Source: Gynuella sunshinyii YC6258
GTDB taxonomy: Bacteria; Pseudomonadota; Gammaproteobacteria; Pseudomonadales; Natronospirillaceae
NCBI RefSeq assembly: GCF_000940805.1
Contig: NZ_CP007142.1
Coordinates: forward strand, 472,593 to 536,592
DNA: 64,000 bases
Direction of reading: 5' to 3'
Below are positions 1 through 9,356 of this stretch, one piece after another. How positions within the stretch are numbered: the stretch's first letter is position 1; each line of letters begins with the position of its first letter. The notes under the pieces were generated by a model. It was not told the origin of the DNA. It saw only the letters and a program-made list of their open reading frames with translations, and did no database searches. The position numbers were made by a program, and so were the translations under genes.

Positions 1-804
1 CTGCATAATATCCAATATAGCTTTTTCCTCTTTACCTATTTTGGACCCAAATCCAAGAAAACCACCTGAAGAAGAGGCAATCCGTTTGGCCAGATCAAAA
101 AGTGTCGATTTCAGTTCGGAACCATTCTCACCCAGCTTGTCCGCAGCATCGGCAATTAATGCAAATGTTTGATCCGGATCGGCCAACTGCCGGGAACCCA
201 GTATCGCGTTAATATATTGCAGTCCCGATTTCTGACAATCAGCGAACACATAACGAATCAGTCCATTGTCTGTTGCTGGAGGGGATTGCAGATTCTGAAT
301 AAAAGCATCCGTTTCTTTTTTATCAACAGTGCCGTCCGCTCCTGCAATTGCAAGGAACACAAAAACGGGACTGGTTTTTATTAATCCCCGCTCATCTTCA
401 GTCAAAACACCCATCAGGGGGGACCCTAATCGGTTGGGCTTTTCACGCGTGACGAACGCAGGTTCCAAGGCAGATACCCTGCCATCATCGAGCTCATAAA
501 ACTGACATAGGACCTTTGCCATTTCTTGTCCCTGGAAACCAATCTCCAGAAATGCGGCATCACGTTTAATACCATCTTCCGTAGCATAACCATCCCAGGT
601 GAAACAGTAATGCTCAGTGCCATGCGCTTGCTCCAGTATACGATCCACTTCCATATTCGCCTGCTCCTGATTTTCGCATTCCAATACATAGCGACCGTTA
701 CTTGTAGACAAATAAGGACTAAAGGGGGAACACTCAGCCAGATTTAATGCAGACTCTATCGACGCTTTGATAAATTCTTTTCGCTCATTATTTAATATAT
801 CCAT
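1..804 (-). CDS. Hypothetical protein, possibly TerB-like, 3' end outside window
   Basis: An open frame of 268 codons runs from an ATG at 804 to the window edge with no stop, so the C-terminus is missing. The start has a strong Shine-Dalgarno sequence (AGGAGAGG) about eight bases upstream. The visible protein is soluble, with no signal peptide or membrane segment. Around residues 145-175 it contains FLAIAGADGTVDKKETDAFI, which resembles the acidic helical repeat of TerB/DjlA-type domains; the last visible residues are Gly/Ser- then Lys-rich (SSSGGFLGFGSKIGKEEKA). The TerB resemblance is a pattern impression only. It lies downstream of transketolase on the same strand, about 110 bases away, and may be transcribed separately. 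Confidence 0.75.
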   Translation of the reverse strand, partial: MDILNNERKEFIKASIESALNLAECSPFSPYLSTSNGRYVLECENQEQANMEVDRILEQAHGTEHYCFTWDGYATEDGIKRDAAFLEIGFQGQEMAKVLCQFYELDDGRVSALEPAFVTREKPNRLGSPLMGVLTEDERGLIKTSPVFVFLAIAGADGTVDKKETDAFIQNLQSPPATDNGLIRYVFADCQKSGLQYINAILGSRQLADPDQTFALIADAADKLGENGSELKSTLFDLAKRIASSSGGFLGFGSKIGKEEKAILDIMQ

Positions 805-870
805 AAGTGCCACCTCTCCTGACAGATTAAGCATTTGCAGTCATAACACGTACTTCATCAAAGGGCTCTT

Positions 871-899
871 GAATCAGGGGGTGACTCGCCTCCTGATTC
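871..899 (-). terminator. Stem-loop downstream of transketolase
   Basis: GAATCAGG (871-878) pairs with CCTGATTC (892-899) across a 13-base loop, 16 bases past the tkt stop. No U-tract follows on either strand, so it may be a weak or Rho-assisted terminator or a 3'-end stabiliser. Confidence 0.3.
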
Positions 900-914
900 A
901 ATCACAGGTTATTA

Positions 915-2909
915 TTATCCTAACAACCCAACAGCGGCTTCAACAACCGCTTCTTTGGTAATACCGAAGTACTGATACAGTTCTCCAGCCGGTGCTGATT
1001 CACCAAATGTTGTCATGCCAATGATCACACCATCCAGACCGGCAAACTTGTACCAGTAATCTTTGATACCGGCTTCAACGACCACACGGGCACGAACAGC
1101 CGCTGGCAATACCGCTTCTTTGTAAGCAGCGTCCTGGGCTTCAAAAACTTCGGGGCTTGGCATTGATACCACCCGCACTTTCTTGCCCTGTTCTGCCAGC
1201 TCTGCAGCCGCGTCAACGATCAGGCCAACTTCTGAACCGGTGGCCAGCAGAATAACGTCCGGAGTACCATCACAATCTTTCAGAATGTAGGCACCACGGG
1301 CAATTGCCGCAATCTGTTCATCAGTACGGGACTGATGTGGCAGGTTCTGACGCGAGAAAATCAGCGCGCTTGGACCGTCTTTGCGCATCAGCGCCATTTT
1401 CCAGGCAACGGCAGATTCGACTGCGTCACATGGGCGCCAGCTCTGCATCCGTGGCGTGGTCCGCAGGTTGGCCATCTGCTCGACTGGCTGGTGAGTCGGA
1501 CCGTCTTCGCCCAGACCGATGGAGTCGTGGGTATACACGAAGATGGAACGCAGCTTCATGATCGCCGCCATACGCACCGCGTTACGGGCATATTCCATGA
1601 ACATCAGGAAAGTCGCACCGTAAGGTACCAGGCCGCCATGAAGGGCAACACCATTCATAATCGCGCTCATGCCGAATTCACGCACACCGTAATGTACGTA
1701 GTTACCGGCAGCATCATCGGTAACCGATACGGAACCGCTCCACATGGTCAGGTTGGAAGGTGCAAGGTCAGCAGAACCGCCCAGCAGTTCCGGTAACAGC
1801 TTGCCAAAGGCTTCCAGACTGTTCTGGGAGGCCTTACGACTGGCGATGGTTTCGCCTTTCTGAGCAATTTCAGCAATGATGGCATCAGCCTGCGCCGCAA
1901 AGTCTGCTGGCAAATCACCGGCCATGCGGCGCTTGAATTCTGCCGCTTCAGCCGGAAAAGCAGCTTCATAAGCAGCAAACGCTTCATTCCAGGCAGCTTC
2001 GGCAGCAGTACCTTTTTCAGTGGCATCCCAGGCGCTTTTGATATCTTCCGGAATTACAAACGGTTCATGGTGCCAGCCCAGGTTTTCACGGGTCAGCTTG
2101 ATTTCGGCATCGCCCAGCGGCGCGCCGTGAGACTCTTCTTTACCCTGTTTGTTGGGTGAACCATAGCCAATCAGAGTTTTACACATGATCAGCGTTGGGC
2201 GCTCAGTCTCAGAGCGGGCAGTTGTCAGCGCCTGTTTGATTTCTTCAGGGTCGTGACCGTTTACGCGGGGAATCACCTGCCAGCCATAGGCTTCGAAACG
2301 CTTCTGGGTGTCATCGGTAAACCAGCCATCCACTTCACCGTCAATGGAGATGCCGTTGTCATCATAAAATGCTATCAGTTTACCCAGACCCAGGGTGCCG
2401 GCCAGCGAGCAGGCTTCGTGGGAAATACCTTCCATCATGCAGCCGTCACCCATGAACGCATAGGTATGATGATCGACAATGTCATGTCCGGGTTTGTTGA
2501 ACTGAGCCGCCAGAGTCTTTTCAGCCAGCGCCATACCCACAGCATTGGCAACACCCTGACCCAGAGGGCCGGTTGTGGTTTCAACACCGGGGGCGTAACC
2601 ATATTCAGGGTGACCCGGAGTTTTGGAGTGCAGTTGCCGGAAATTTTTCAACTCTTCGATAGGAAGCTCATAGCCTGTCAGGTGCAGCAGCGAATACAAC
2701 AGCATAGAGCCGTGCCCATTGGATAGCACAAACCGGTCACGGTTGGCCCAATGAGGATTCTTTGGATTGTGAACTAGATAATCATTCCAGAGTACTTCAG
2801 CGATATCCGCCATCCCCATGGGAGCTCCAGGGTGGCCGGATTTGGCCTTTTGTACAGCGTCCATACTAAGAGCGCGAATAGCATTCGCCAAGACTGAGCG
2901 AGAAGGCAT
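915..2909 (-). CDS. tkt: Transketolase
   Basis: Thiamine-diphosphate enzyme of the non-oxidative pentose phosphate pathway, moving two-carbon ketol units between sugar phosphates in the cytosol. The protein (664 aa, usual family length) follows E. coli TktA closely from the first residues ([20 protein letters not shown]). Visible motifs include the substrate-binding region [12 protein letters not shown], the TPP motif GDGCMMEG, and [14 protein letters not shown] near residue 410. The frame is open to 2969, but the extra 20 residues do not resemble the family, and the ATG at 2909 has AGGA at good spacing, so 2909 is preferred. It diverges from the SahR-like regulator, the arrangement seen in pseudomonads. 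Confidence 0.97.
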   Translation of the reverse strand: MPSRSVLANAIRALSMDAVQKAKSGHPGAPMGMADIAEVLWNDYLVHNPKNPHWANRDRFVLSNGHGSMLLYSLLHLTGYELPIEELKNFRQLHSKTPGHPEYGYAPGVETTTGPLGQGVANAVGMALAEKTLAAQFNKPGHDIVDHHTYAFMGDGCMMEGISHEACSLAGTLGLGKLIAFYDDNGISIDGEVDGWFTDDTQKRFEAYGWQVIPRVNGHDPEEIKQALTTARSETERPTLIMCKTLIGYGSPNKQGKEESHGAPLGDAEIKLTRENLGWHHEPFVIPEDIKSAWDATEKGTAAEAAWNEAFAAYEAAFPAEAAEFKRRMAGDLPADFAAQADAIIAEIAQKGETIASRKASQNSLEAFGKLLPELLGGSADLAPSNLTMWSGSVSVTDDAAGNYVHYGVREFGMSAIMNGVALHGGLVPYGATFLMFMEYARNAVRMAAIMKLRSIFVYTHDSIGLGEDGPTHQPVEQMANLRTTPRMQSWRPCDAVESAVAWKMALMRKDGPSALIFSRQNLPHQSRTDEQIAAIARGAYILKDCDGTPDVILLATGSEVGLIVDAAAELAEQGKKVRVVSMPSPEVFEAQDAAYKEAVLPAAVRARVVVEAGIKDYWYKFAGLDGVIIGMTTFGESAPAGELYQYFGITKEAVVEAAVGLLG

Positions 2910-3086
2910 TGAAAGGTCCTCGGTATTTGCATTTGAAGTGAAGGAACGAAGGGATTTCCGCCCATCCACGAAAAATTGGGAAGCGTATTCTCACTTATGA
3001 TTACCTGAGGGTAAAGCAACTCACGGTAAAACAGCTGATTTCCCTCATAAATTCAGGAAAAAATCCCAGCATTAAAATGACACAAT

Positions 3087-3110
3087 CTATATCAAAATAT
3101 TTTGATATAG
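3087..3110. promoter_or_regulatory. 24-bp perfect palindrome, candidate SahR operator
   Basis: The half-site CTATATCAAAAT is followed immediately by its reverse complement. It lies in the divergent promoter region between tkt and the ArsR-type regulator, 40 bases upstream of the preferred regulator start. ArsR-family dimers bind inverted repeats of about this size, so autoregulation and control of the metK operon are likely. Binding is inferred. Confidence 0.6.
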
Positions 3111-3149
3111 ATATTGAAACTGCCTCGGACGACTGCTAGAGTTCTGCCC

Positions 3150-4112
3150 ATGATGAACTCCAGCTTTGAACAACTCGCCACGCTGCTGAAAGCAGCCGCT
3201 GACCCAATCCGGTTAATCACCCTGAAAGTCCTTCAGGACAGCAGTTATGGGGTTTTGGAACTCAGTGAGATATGCGGGATGAAGCAGTCTGGCATGAGTC
3301 ATCATCTGAAGGTTCTGGCCAGTGCCGGATGGCTGGAAACCCGTAAGGAAGGTAATAGTATTTTTTACCGCCGTTCACTGCTGACCGGTGCCCACCAGGC
3401 GTTGCTGGCGCAAACCTGGCTGGCTCTGGAACAGCTGGAGCTGCCTCTGGAGGTTCGGCAACGTGCCGAAAAAGTACATCAGGGGCGAATCGAAGCGGCC
3501 AGGGAATTTTTCAATAAACATGCGCATCAGTTCAAAAAGCATCAGGATCTGATTGCTGAATTCGAAAGTTACGATGCGACGGTGCGGCAGTTATTGCAGT
3601 CTGCACAGTACCAGCACCAGCGACTGGCTATTGAAATCGGGCCAGGTGCCGGTGAATTTTTGAGTACTCTGAGTCGCAGTTTTGATCAGGTACTGGCGAT
3701 TGATATTTCCGCCGACATGCTGGCCAAGGCACAACAGCGTTGTGAGCAGCAGCGGCTGGAGAATGTCACTCTGATACAGGGCGAAATCAGCGGACTGGAT
3801 CAGGCTACCCCGGCGGCGGACACGATCATTTACAACATGGTATTGCACCATGTACCCGATCCGGCCCGGGAGCTGCGTCTCAGTGCCGAGCGCCTGGCGC
3901 CATCAGGATGTCTGCTGATTACCGAATTGTGTCAACACGATCAGACCTGGGCTAAAGAAAACTGTGGTGATCTCTGGCTCGGATTTGAAGAAAACGAACT
4001 GGTGCATTGGGCCCGGTCCAGTCACCTCGTACATAGACAAACCATCTACGTGGGTCTTCGAAATGGCTTTCAGATACAGTGTCTGCTGTTTCAAAAACCA
4101 GAAGCCGCGTAA
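3150..4112 (+). CDS. sahR: ArsR-family regulator fused to SAM-methyltransferase-like domain (SahR-like)
   Basis: Residues about 5-90 form an ArsR winged helix (LLKAAADPIRLITLKVLQ, GMKQSGMSHHLKVLASAGWL). The remainder is a class I methyltransferase fold with motif I AIEIGPGAGEF near residue 160 and motif IV-like IIYNMVLHHVPDP. This architecture matches SahR, an S-adenosylhomocysteine-responsive regulator of the methyl cycle in Proteobacteria. The gene directly precedes metK (24-base gap), ahcY and metF, the pathway that makes and clears SAH. The frame opens at 3114, but ATG 3150 (or 3153) places the start at the usual distance before the HTH and outside the palindrome. The domain probably acts as a ligand sensor; whether any methyltransferase activity remains cannot be judged. 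Confidence 0.85.
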   Translation: MMNSSFEQLATLLKAAADPIRLITLKVLQDSSYGVLELSEICGMKQSGMSHHLKVLASAGWLETRKEGNSIFYRRSLLTGAHQALLAQTWLALEQLELPLEVRQRAEKVHQGRIEAAREFFNKHAHQFKKHQDLIAEFESYDATVRQLLQSAQYQHQRLAIEIGPGAGEFLSTLSRSFDQVLAIDISADMLAKAQQRCEQQRLENVTLIQGEISGLDQATPAADTIIYNMVLHHVPDPARELRLSAERLAPSGCLLITELCQHDQTWAKENCGDLWLGFEENELVHWARSSHLVHRQTIYVGLRNGFQIQCLLFQKPEAA

Positions 4113-4136
4113 ACAGTTTAATGAAGGAAAAAGCCA

Positions 4137-5297
4137 ATGAGTGAATATTCCCTGTTTACCTCCGAATCCGTTTCTGAAGGCCATCCTGACAAGATGGCGG
4201 ATCAGATTTCCGATGCCATCCTGGATGCCATTATCAAAGACGATCCTAATTCCCGTGTTGCCGTTGAAACACTGGTCAAAACCGGTATGGCCGTCATCGC
4301 CGGTGAAGTGCGTACCAATACCTATGTCGACCTTGAAGATATCGTACGTCAGGTGATTCTGGATATCGGCTACGACAGTTCTGATGTCGGTTTCGACGGT
4401 GCCAGCTGTGCAGTACTCAACGCCATTGGCAAGCAGTCCAGCGACATCGCCATGGGTGTGGATGAAGCAGAAAGCAAAGATCTGGGTGCTGGTGACCAGG
4501 GGCTGATGTTCGGTTATGCCAGCAACGAAACCGACGTACTGATGCCGGCGCCAATTTATTTCTCCCATCGTCTGGTTGAACGGCAGGCGCAATTGCGTAA
4601 AAGCAAGGTACTGCCCTGGCTGCGTCCTGATGCAAAATCCCAGGTGACCTTGCGTTATGAAGGGAACAAACCCGTCGCTGTGGACGCGGTGGTACTGTCC
4701 ACTCAACATTCTCCTGAAGTATCACAGGCTGATATTCAGGAAGCCATTATGGAAGAGGTAATCAAACACGTATTACCGGCAGAATGGCTGCATAAAGACA
4801 CCCGTTATCACATTAATCCGACCGGCCAGTTCATCATTGGCGGACCAGTCGGTGACTGCGGTCTGACCGGACGTAAGATCATCGTTGATACTTACGGTGG
4901 TATGGCCCGTCATGGCGGTGGTGCGTTCTCAGGCAAAGATCCTTCCAAAGTGGATCGCTCTGCCGCATACGCCGGCCGCTATGTGGCCAAAAACATTGTT
5001 GCTGCCGGTCTGGCGGATCGTTGCGAAATTCAGGTTTCTTATGCCATCGGCGTTGCCGAGCCAACGTCTATTTCCATCAATACCTTCGGCACCAATACAA
5101 TCGATGAAGCCAGAATCGCTGAACTGGTACGCGAGCATTTCGATCTGCGCCCACAGGGCATCATCGACATGTTGAATCTGCGCCGCCCCATTTATCGCCC
5201 CACTGCATCTTATGGTCACTTTGGCCGTACCGGCGAAGACTTCACCTGGGAACAGACAGATAAAGCGGAAGCTTTGAAAGCCGCTGCAACTCTTTAA
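4137..5297 (+). CDS. metK: S-adenosylmethionine synthetase
   Basis: Makes SAM from methionine and ATP. The 386-aa protein has the usual length and begins with the family pattern [19 protein letters not shown], containing the ATP-binding SEGHPDK. It also carries [12 protein letters not shown], the P-loop-like [19 protein letters not shown], and the C-terminal [16 protein letters not shown]. The start has a good Shine-Dalgarno (GAAGGA). It is the second gene of the sahR-metK-ahcY-metF operon, with 24 bases to sahR and 52 to ahcY. Confidence 0.98.
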   Translation: MSEYSLFTSESVSEGHPDKMADQISDAILDAIIKDDPNSRVAVETLVKTGMAVIAGEVRTNTYVDLEDIVRQVILDIGYDSSDVGFDGASCAVLNAIGKQSSDIAMGVDEAESKDLGAGDQGLMFGYASNETDVLMPAPIYFSHRLVERQAQLRKSKVLPWLRPDAKSQVTLRYEGNKPVAVDAVVLSTQHSPEVSQADIQEAIMEEVIKHVLPAEWLHKDTRYHINPTGQFIIGGPVGDCGLTGRKIIVDTYGGMARHGGGAFSGKDPSKVDRSAAYAGRYVAKNIVAAGLADRCEIQVSYAIGVAEPTSISINTFGTNTIDEARIAELVREHFDLRPQGIIDMLNLRRPIYRPTASYGHFGRTGEDFTWEQTDKAEALKAAATL

Positions 5298-5318
5298 CCT
5301 GTTATTCACTGATTATCC

Positions 5319-5337
5319 GGCCGGTTGATAACCGGCC
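5319..5337 (+). other. Intercistronic hairpin metK-ahcY
   Basis: GGCCGGTT (5319-5326) and AACCGGCC (5330-5337) form a perfect 8-bp stem with a 3-base loop between the metK stop and the ahcY ribosome-binding site. There is no U-tract. It could stabilise or divide the operon mRNA. It is not a SAH riboswitch, which would be much larger. Confidence 0.5.
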
Positions 5338-5349
5338 TAGCGAGGAACC

Positions 5350-6747
5350 ATGTCTGCACAAGCAAACACCGATTTTACGGATTACAAAGTTAGCGATATT
5401 TCCCTGGCCGAATGGGGCCGCAAGGAAATCGAAATCGCCGAGAGCGAAATGCCGGCATTGATGGCATTACGGACCAAATACAGCAGTGAACAGCCCCTGG
5501 CCGGTGCCAAAATCATGGGTTGTATCCACATGACCATTCAGACTGCCGTGTTAATTGAAACGCTGGTGGCATTGGGTGCAGAGGTTCGCTGGTCTTCGTG
5601 TAACATTTTCTCCACTCAGGATCACGCAGCAGCGGCCATAGCTGCGGCCGGGATTCCGGTTTTCGCCTGGAAAGGTGAGACCGAGGAAGAGTTCTGGTGG
5701 TGTATCGAACAGACCATTAAAGCCCACAAAGACAGCGACCAGCTGTGGGATGCCAACATGGTACTCGACGATGGTGGCGACCTGACTCTGATATTGCACC
5801 AGAAGTATCCTCAACTGCTGGACCAGATCCACGGTATTTCAGAAGAAACCACCACCGGTGTACACCGCTTACTGGAAATGCTGGCTAAAGGCGAGCTGAA
5901 GGTTCCGGCCATCAACGTCAATGACTCCGTTACCAAGTCCAAAAATGACAACAAATACGGCTGCCGTCATTCTCTCAATGACGCTATTAAGCGTGGTGTG
6001 GATCATTTGCTGGCCGGTAAAAAAGCATTGGTCGTTGGCTATGGCGACGTGGGTAAAGGCTCTGCCGCTTCTCTGCGTCAGGAAGGCATGATCGTGAAGG
6101 TCAGCGAAATTGATCCGATCTGTGCGATGCAGGCGTGTATGGATGGCTTTGAAGTGGTCTCTCCATACATCAATGGCATCAATACCGGTGAAGACAGCTG
6201 CGTCAATACCGGTCTGCTGGAAACCACCGATCTGATTGTCACCACCACCGGCAATACCAACGTCTGCGATGCGCCAATGCTGAAAGCCCTTAAGAAAGGC
6301 GCTGTTGTGTGCAACATCGGTCACTTCGACAATGAAATCGACACTGCATTCATGCGGAAAAACTGGAAATGGGAAGAAGTAAAACCTCAGGTCCACCAGA
6401 TTTATCGCAGCGACGCCAAAGAAGACTTCCTGATCCTGCTCAGTGAAGGCCGTCTGGTGAATCTGGGCAATGCCACAGGTCATCCAAGTCGGGTCATGGA
6501 TGGTTCTTTCGCCAACCAGGTGCTGGCACAGATGTATTTGTTCGAGCGTAAATTTGCCGATCTTGCAGCTGATAAAAAAGCAGCATCTTTGTATGTGAAA
6601 GTACTGCCTAAAAAACTGGATGAAGAAGTAGCCGCTGAGATGGTAAAAGGTTTCGGCGGGGTCATCACCCAGCTGACCACTGAACAGGCTGACTATATTG
6701 GCGTTGCCAAAGAAGGTCCGTTCAAGCCGGAAGAATACAAATACTGA
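5350..6747 (+). CDS. ahcY: Adenosylhomocysteinase
   Basis: NAD-dependent hydrolysis of S-adenosylhomocysteine to adenosine and homocysteine, relieving product inhibition of methyltransferases. The 465-aa protein shows family motifs: [33 protein letters not shown], the catalytic [11 protein letters not shown] and YGCRHSL segments, the Rossmann motif [13 protein letters not shown] near residue 225, [10 protein letters not shown], and the C-terminal [10 protein letters not shown]. The start follows a GAGGAA ribosome-binding site. No SAH riboswitch precedes it; transcriptional control by the SahR-like protein would explain that absence. Confidence 0.98.
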   Translation: MSAQANTDFTDYKVSDISLAEWGRKEIEIAESEMPALMALRTKYSSEQPLAGAKIMGCIHMTIQTAVLIETLVALGAEVRWSSCNIFSTQDHAAAAIAAAGIPVFAWKGETEEEFWWCIEQTIKAHKDSDQLWDANMVLDDGGDLTLILHQKYPQLLDQIHGISEETTTGVHRLLEMLAKGELKVPAINVNDSVTKSKNDNKYGCRHSLNDAIKRGVDHLLAGKKALVVGYGDVGKGSAASLRQEGMIVKVSEIDPICAMQACMDGFEVVSPYINGINTGEDSCVNTGLLETTDLIVTTTGNTNVCDAPMLKALKKGAVVCNIGHFDNEIDTAFMRKNWKWEEVKPQVHQIYRSDAKEDFLILLSEGRLVNLGNATGHPSRVMDGSFANQVLAQMYLFERKFADLAADKKAASLYVKVLPKKLDEEVAAEMVKGFGGVITQLTTEQADYIGVAKEGPFKPEEYKY

Positions 6748-6756
6748 TATTTGACC

Positions 6757-6774
6757 GGGTCCGCCTGCGGACCC
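6757..6774 (+). other. Intercistronic hairpin ahcY-metF
   Basis: GGGTCCGC (6757-6764) and GCGGACCC (6767-6774) form a strong stem in the 49-base gap between ahcY and metF. No U-tract follows, so it resembles the metK-ahcY hairpin and may mark an mRNA processing or stability point. Confidence 0.5.
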
Positions 6775-6796
6775 GTTAACACGGAGTCCGCATACG

Positions 6797-7630
6797 ATGT
6801 CCATATCGACCCCAGTGAGTTTTGAGTTTTTTCCTCCCAAGACAGAAGAGGGTAGGGAAAAGCTGTTGACCACACACGCAACCCTGTCAGAACAGACACC
6901 TGAATTCTTTTCCGTTACCTACGGTGCCGGCGGTTCCACTCAGGAACGTACTATTAACACCGTGATCGAACTCAATAACAAAGGGATCTGTACAGCCCCT
7001 CATATTTCGTGCATTGGCGCCAGCCAGGAAAAAATCACCGAGCTGCTGGATCTGTACAAAGCTAATGGTATCAAACGTGTCGTGGCACTACGTGGTGACC
7101 TGCCATCGGGTATGGGTGCCACCAACGGTGATTTCCATTATGCGTCCGATCTGGTGGCGTTCATTCGCGAACAGTACCAGGATCAGTTTCATATTGAAGT
7201 GGCGGCGTACCCGGAAATGCATCCCCAGGCAGTCGATTTCAATACCGACCTGCGTAACTTCATGACTAAGGTAAACGCTGGTGCCAGCAGCGCGATTACC
7301 CAGTATTTTTACAACCCTGACGCCTATTCTTTCTTTGTGGATCAGGTTCGCCGGGCAGGCAGCAATATCGACATCGTCCCCGGTATCATGCCCATCACCA
7401 ATTACACCAATCTGGTACGCTTCAGCGATGGTTGTGGTGCAGAGATTCCTCGCTGGATCAAACGCAAGCTGGAAGCTTACCGGGATGATGTCAAAGGGCT
7501 TCAGGCGTTTGGTGCAGACGTGGTCGCCGACCTGTGCCGTCATCTGATCGACAGAGGTGCGCCGGCACTGCATTTTTATTCAATGAATCAGAGCGAACCC
7601 ACTTTAAATATTCTCGATCGCCTATCCTGA
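6797..7630 (+). CDS. metF: Methylenetetrahydrofolate reductase
   Basis: FAD enzyme reducing 5,10-methylene-THF to 5-methyl-THF, the methyl donor for homocysteine remethylation. The 277-aa protein has the family start SFEFFPPKTEEG (catalytic Glu in FEFFPP), TYGAGGSTQERT, HISCIGASQEKI, ALRGDLP, and YPEMHPQA, plus the C-terminal GAPALHFYSMNQ. It is slightly shorter than E. coli MetF (296 aa) but looks complete. It is the last gene of the sahR-metK-ahcY-metF operon, joining SAM synthesis, SAH removal and methyl-folate supply. Confidence 0.96.
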   Translation: MSISTPVSFEFFPPKTEEGREKLLTTHATLSEQTPEFFSVTYGAGGSTQERTINTVIELNNKGICTAPHISCIGASQEKITELLDLYKANGIKRVVALRGDLPSGMGATNGDFHYASDLVAFIREQYQDQFHIEVAAYPEMHPQAVDFNTDLRNFMTKVNAGASSAITQYFYNPDAYSFFVDQVRRAGSNIDIVPGIMPITNYTNLVRFSDGCGAEIPRWIKRKLEAYRDDVKGLQAFGADVVADLCRHLIDRGAPALHFYSMNQSEPTLNILDRLS

Positions 7631-8099
7631 CCTCATCAGTTTTATACGGATATCAGTCGCTGTCAGATGCATTCTGTCCGCGACTGAGCCTCTTCTCTCT
7701 CAATCATGGGTACAGTCAGATTCTGTTTTCTCCCGACTCAATAAACAGAAAAGAGCCGGTAATCGGTTAGAGAAGCTCCGAAATAGTATTGTTGCCTGTG
7801 GTCAGAAAATTCCAGAATTGTGATATACGTCAGACTTCAACCGGATTTTTCATCAATATCATTCCATTGTAAAAAAACAGTTAAAAGAAAAATTCTTGAT
7901 AAAAATTATAATTCCAAATATCAGAAACCTCCTATTTATCAATTTATAGGTCATTTTCGATACCATATAAGAACATTTAACGCTTCATGAAATATTCATT
8001 CCTTTATTTTTGAAAACCAATAAAATCACAGTTGTCATTTATTCACGGCGTAACATTCTAAAAAAATAATAATGATTTATGCCTTTGATCATTTTTCAA

Positions 8100-8113
8100 T
8101 GTAATCGATTACA
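8100..8113. promoter_or_regulatory. Palindrome TGTAATCGATTACA
   Basis: A perfect 14-bp palindrome with a central CG, the shape of LacI/GalR-family operators. No LacI gene is adjacent, so the regulator would be elsewhere. It lies about 510 bases upstream of the secreted protein gene. Confidence 0.35.
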
Positions 8114-8345
8114 GCTAAAAAAATAATATTTTTTCCACAGATATAAGACAGAAAATAGTCTTATATCATTGTTATTAAATAACATTTATTTACAAAAAAT
8201 ATTTTATACAATTTGTTTTTTAGTGTTTTTAAAGAATATTCAAGTTTTATCTCCACCTAATAATTTTATAGACGGAATCAATCCTACCAATGGAATGAGT
8301 AAGTCCTGCTTTTTCATATGTTCAAATTTTTCATGTCACAGAGAC

Positions 8346-8363
8346 ATCGATAAGCTTATCGAT
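8346..8363. promoter_or_regulatory. 18-bp perfect palindrome
   Basis: ATCGATAAG is followed by its exact reverse complement. It is located about 250 bases upstream of the secreted protein gene. It may be an operator or a small structured element; no partner is known. Confidence 0.35.
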
Positions 8364-8532
8364 CCGCACTGTGATCAACGTTGAATCAAGGGAATATGGC
8401 GTCACGCATTTTAAAAATCGATTTGATATGTATTCCATTAAAATGGTTTAGCAAAAACGAACTGGAAACATGACACAGACTCTCTGATTCAGGCGCTGAA
8501 AGGATCTATATTTTGAATGGATGCCGGGAACC

Positions 8533-8544
8533 TTTGACGTCAAA
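8533..8544. promoter_or_regulatory. Palindrome TTTGACGTCAAA
   Basis: A perfect 12-bp palindrome 69 bases upstream of the preferred start of the secreted protein gene, a suitable distance for an operator overlapping its promoter. Confidence 0.35.
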
Positions 8545-8612
8545 AAGGTATCTTTTAATCATCAGGCACAGATATTCAAATGTCTGTCCAAAACTATAAA
8601 AAGACGGTACAC

Positions 8613-9224
8613 ATGAAACTTAAAAATGTTGCTATTCTCAGCTTAACTCTCTCTTTTCCTGTTGTTGCTCACGCACAAAACGCAGTTGTTGATACTGAAT
8701 TTATGGAGATTTTGGACTCCCTTCGCTTCTCCCTGTCAGGCGTTTCCGGTCCTGATATTGAAGGGCAGGAGTCTTTCGTTTTAACCAACAAACGAAATAT
8801 TCAAAAAGAACTCGCAGAGTTTGGTATTGTGGATGTCGATTATGACGGATCCACCGATAAACACATTTCACTGACGGATGAAGAAGAAGTCACTTTAGGT
8901 TCCTTGAGACAAAGCCACGGGCTGGTGAGAGCTGTCACTAGCGGTCTGCCCGGTACATTTGAGTGGAGCAAAGCGGATCAGGTCAATGAAACAAACCTGG
9001 AAGCCGGTGATGTTATTGCTACCTTTTTGAACGGTGATACTTTTGACCAAGCCCTTGATCACACTGTCATAGTGGGTCGCGTTGAGGGCAACGGTGTTTG
9101 GGTGCTGGACCAGAACTGGATCAAACAGGATCGTAGTAACGGTGGTTATATTAGACTGCACTTCATCGATAATACCGGTGACGGTATGGAAAACCTGAAT
9201 AACTACTATCATGTCAGTTATTAA
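8613..9224 (+). CDS. Secreted BPSL0067-like (NlpC/P60-related) protein
   Basis: A 203-aa protein with a Sec signal peptide ending around SFPVVAHA|Q. The frame opens at ATG 8580, but 8613 puts the positively charged MKLK directly before the hydrophobic stretch. The C-terminal half resembles the BPSL0067 family, a small papain-like fold: GLVRAVTSGLPGTFEW, then GDVIATFLNGDTF, LDHTVIVGRVEGNGVWVLDQNW and YIRLHF. In the alignment I can make by eye, the usual Cys before the LV dipeptide is Ser (QSHGLV), and the mature protein has no cysteine, so thiol hydrolase activity is unlikely. The family His (DHTVIV) is retained. The gene stands alone in an AT-rich accessory patch. The family call is moderate and the biological role unknown. 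Confidence 0.7.
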   Translation: MKLKNVAILSLTLSFPVVAHAQNAVVDTEFMEILDSLRFSLSGVSGPDIEGQESFVLTNKRNIQKELAEFGIVDVDYDGSTDKHISLTDEEEVTLGSLRQSHGLVRAVTSGLPGTFEWSKADQVNETNLEAGDVIATFLNGDTFDQALDHTVIVGRVEGNGVWVLDQNWIKQDRSNGGYIRLHFIDNTGDGMENLNNYYHVSY

Positions 9225-9304
9225 CTCAATCCGGTGGACTGACTCATCACTTTGTGACAACAGTTTTGTGTTTTAACTGGTAAAAACCAGCAACGTGATT
9301 CAGT

Positions 9305-9334
9305 GATTAACCCGGAAAAATGACCGGGTTAATC
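9305..9334. terminator. Hairpin between convergent genes
   Basis: GATTAACCCGG (9305-9315) and CCGGGTTAATC (9324-9334) form a perfect 11-bp stem with an 8-base loop between two converging genes. It probably terminates both, although neither side has a clear U-tract. Confidence 0.55.
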
Positions 9335-9356
9335 CTGATTATAGAACGCGGTTTAG

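Larger units (their letters stand above)
7631..8612. other. AT-rich intergenic region with palindromes
   Basis: About 980 bases without a convincing gene. It is much more AT-rich than its surroundings from about 7800 to 8330, with long A/T runs and only short, low-complexity open frames. It holds three perfect palindromes, listed separately. No clear terminator follows metF; TCTGTTT/AAACAGA near 7721-7747 is the only weak candidate. The base composition suggests acquired DNA or a silenced promoter region. Confidence 0.6.

Noticed and set aside
2910-2969. Longer N-terminus for transketolase
   Set aside because: The additional 20 residues do not match the family and lack a ribosome-binding site, unlike ATG 2909.
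5298-5349. Possible SAH riboswitch before ahcY
   Set aside because: Only 52 bases with a single 8-bp hairpin; too short for that riboswitch.
8169-8384. 71-codon frame in the AT-rich island
   Set aside because: Low-complexity composition, no ribosome-binding site and no recognisable domain.
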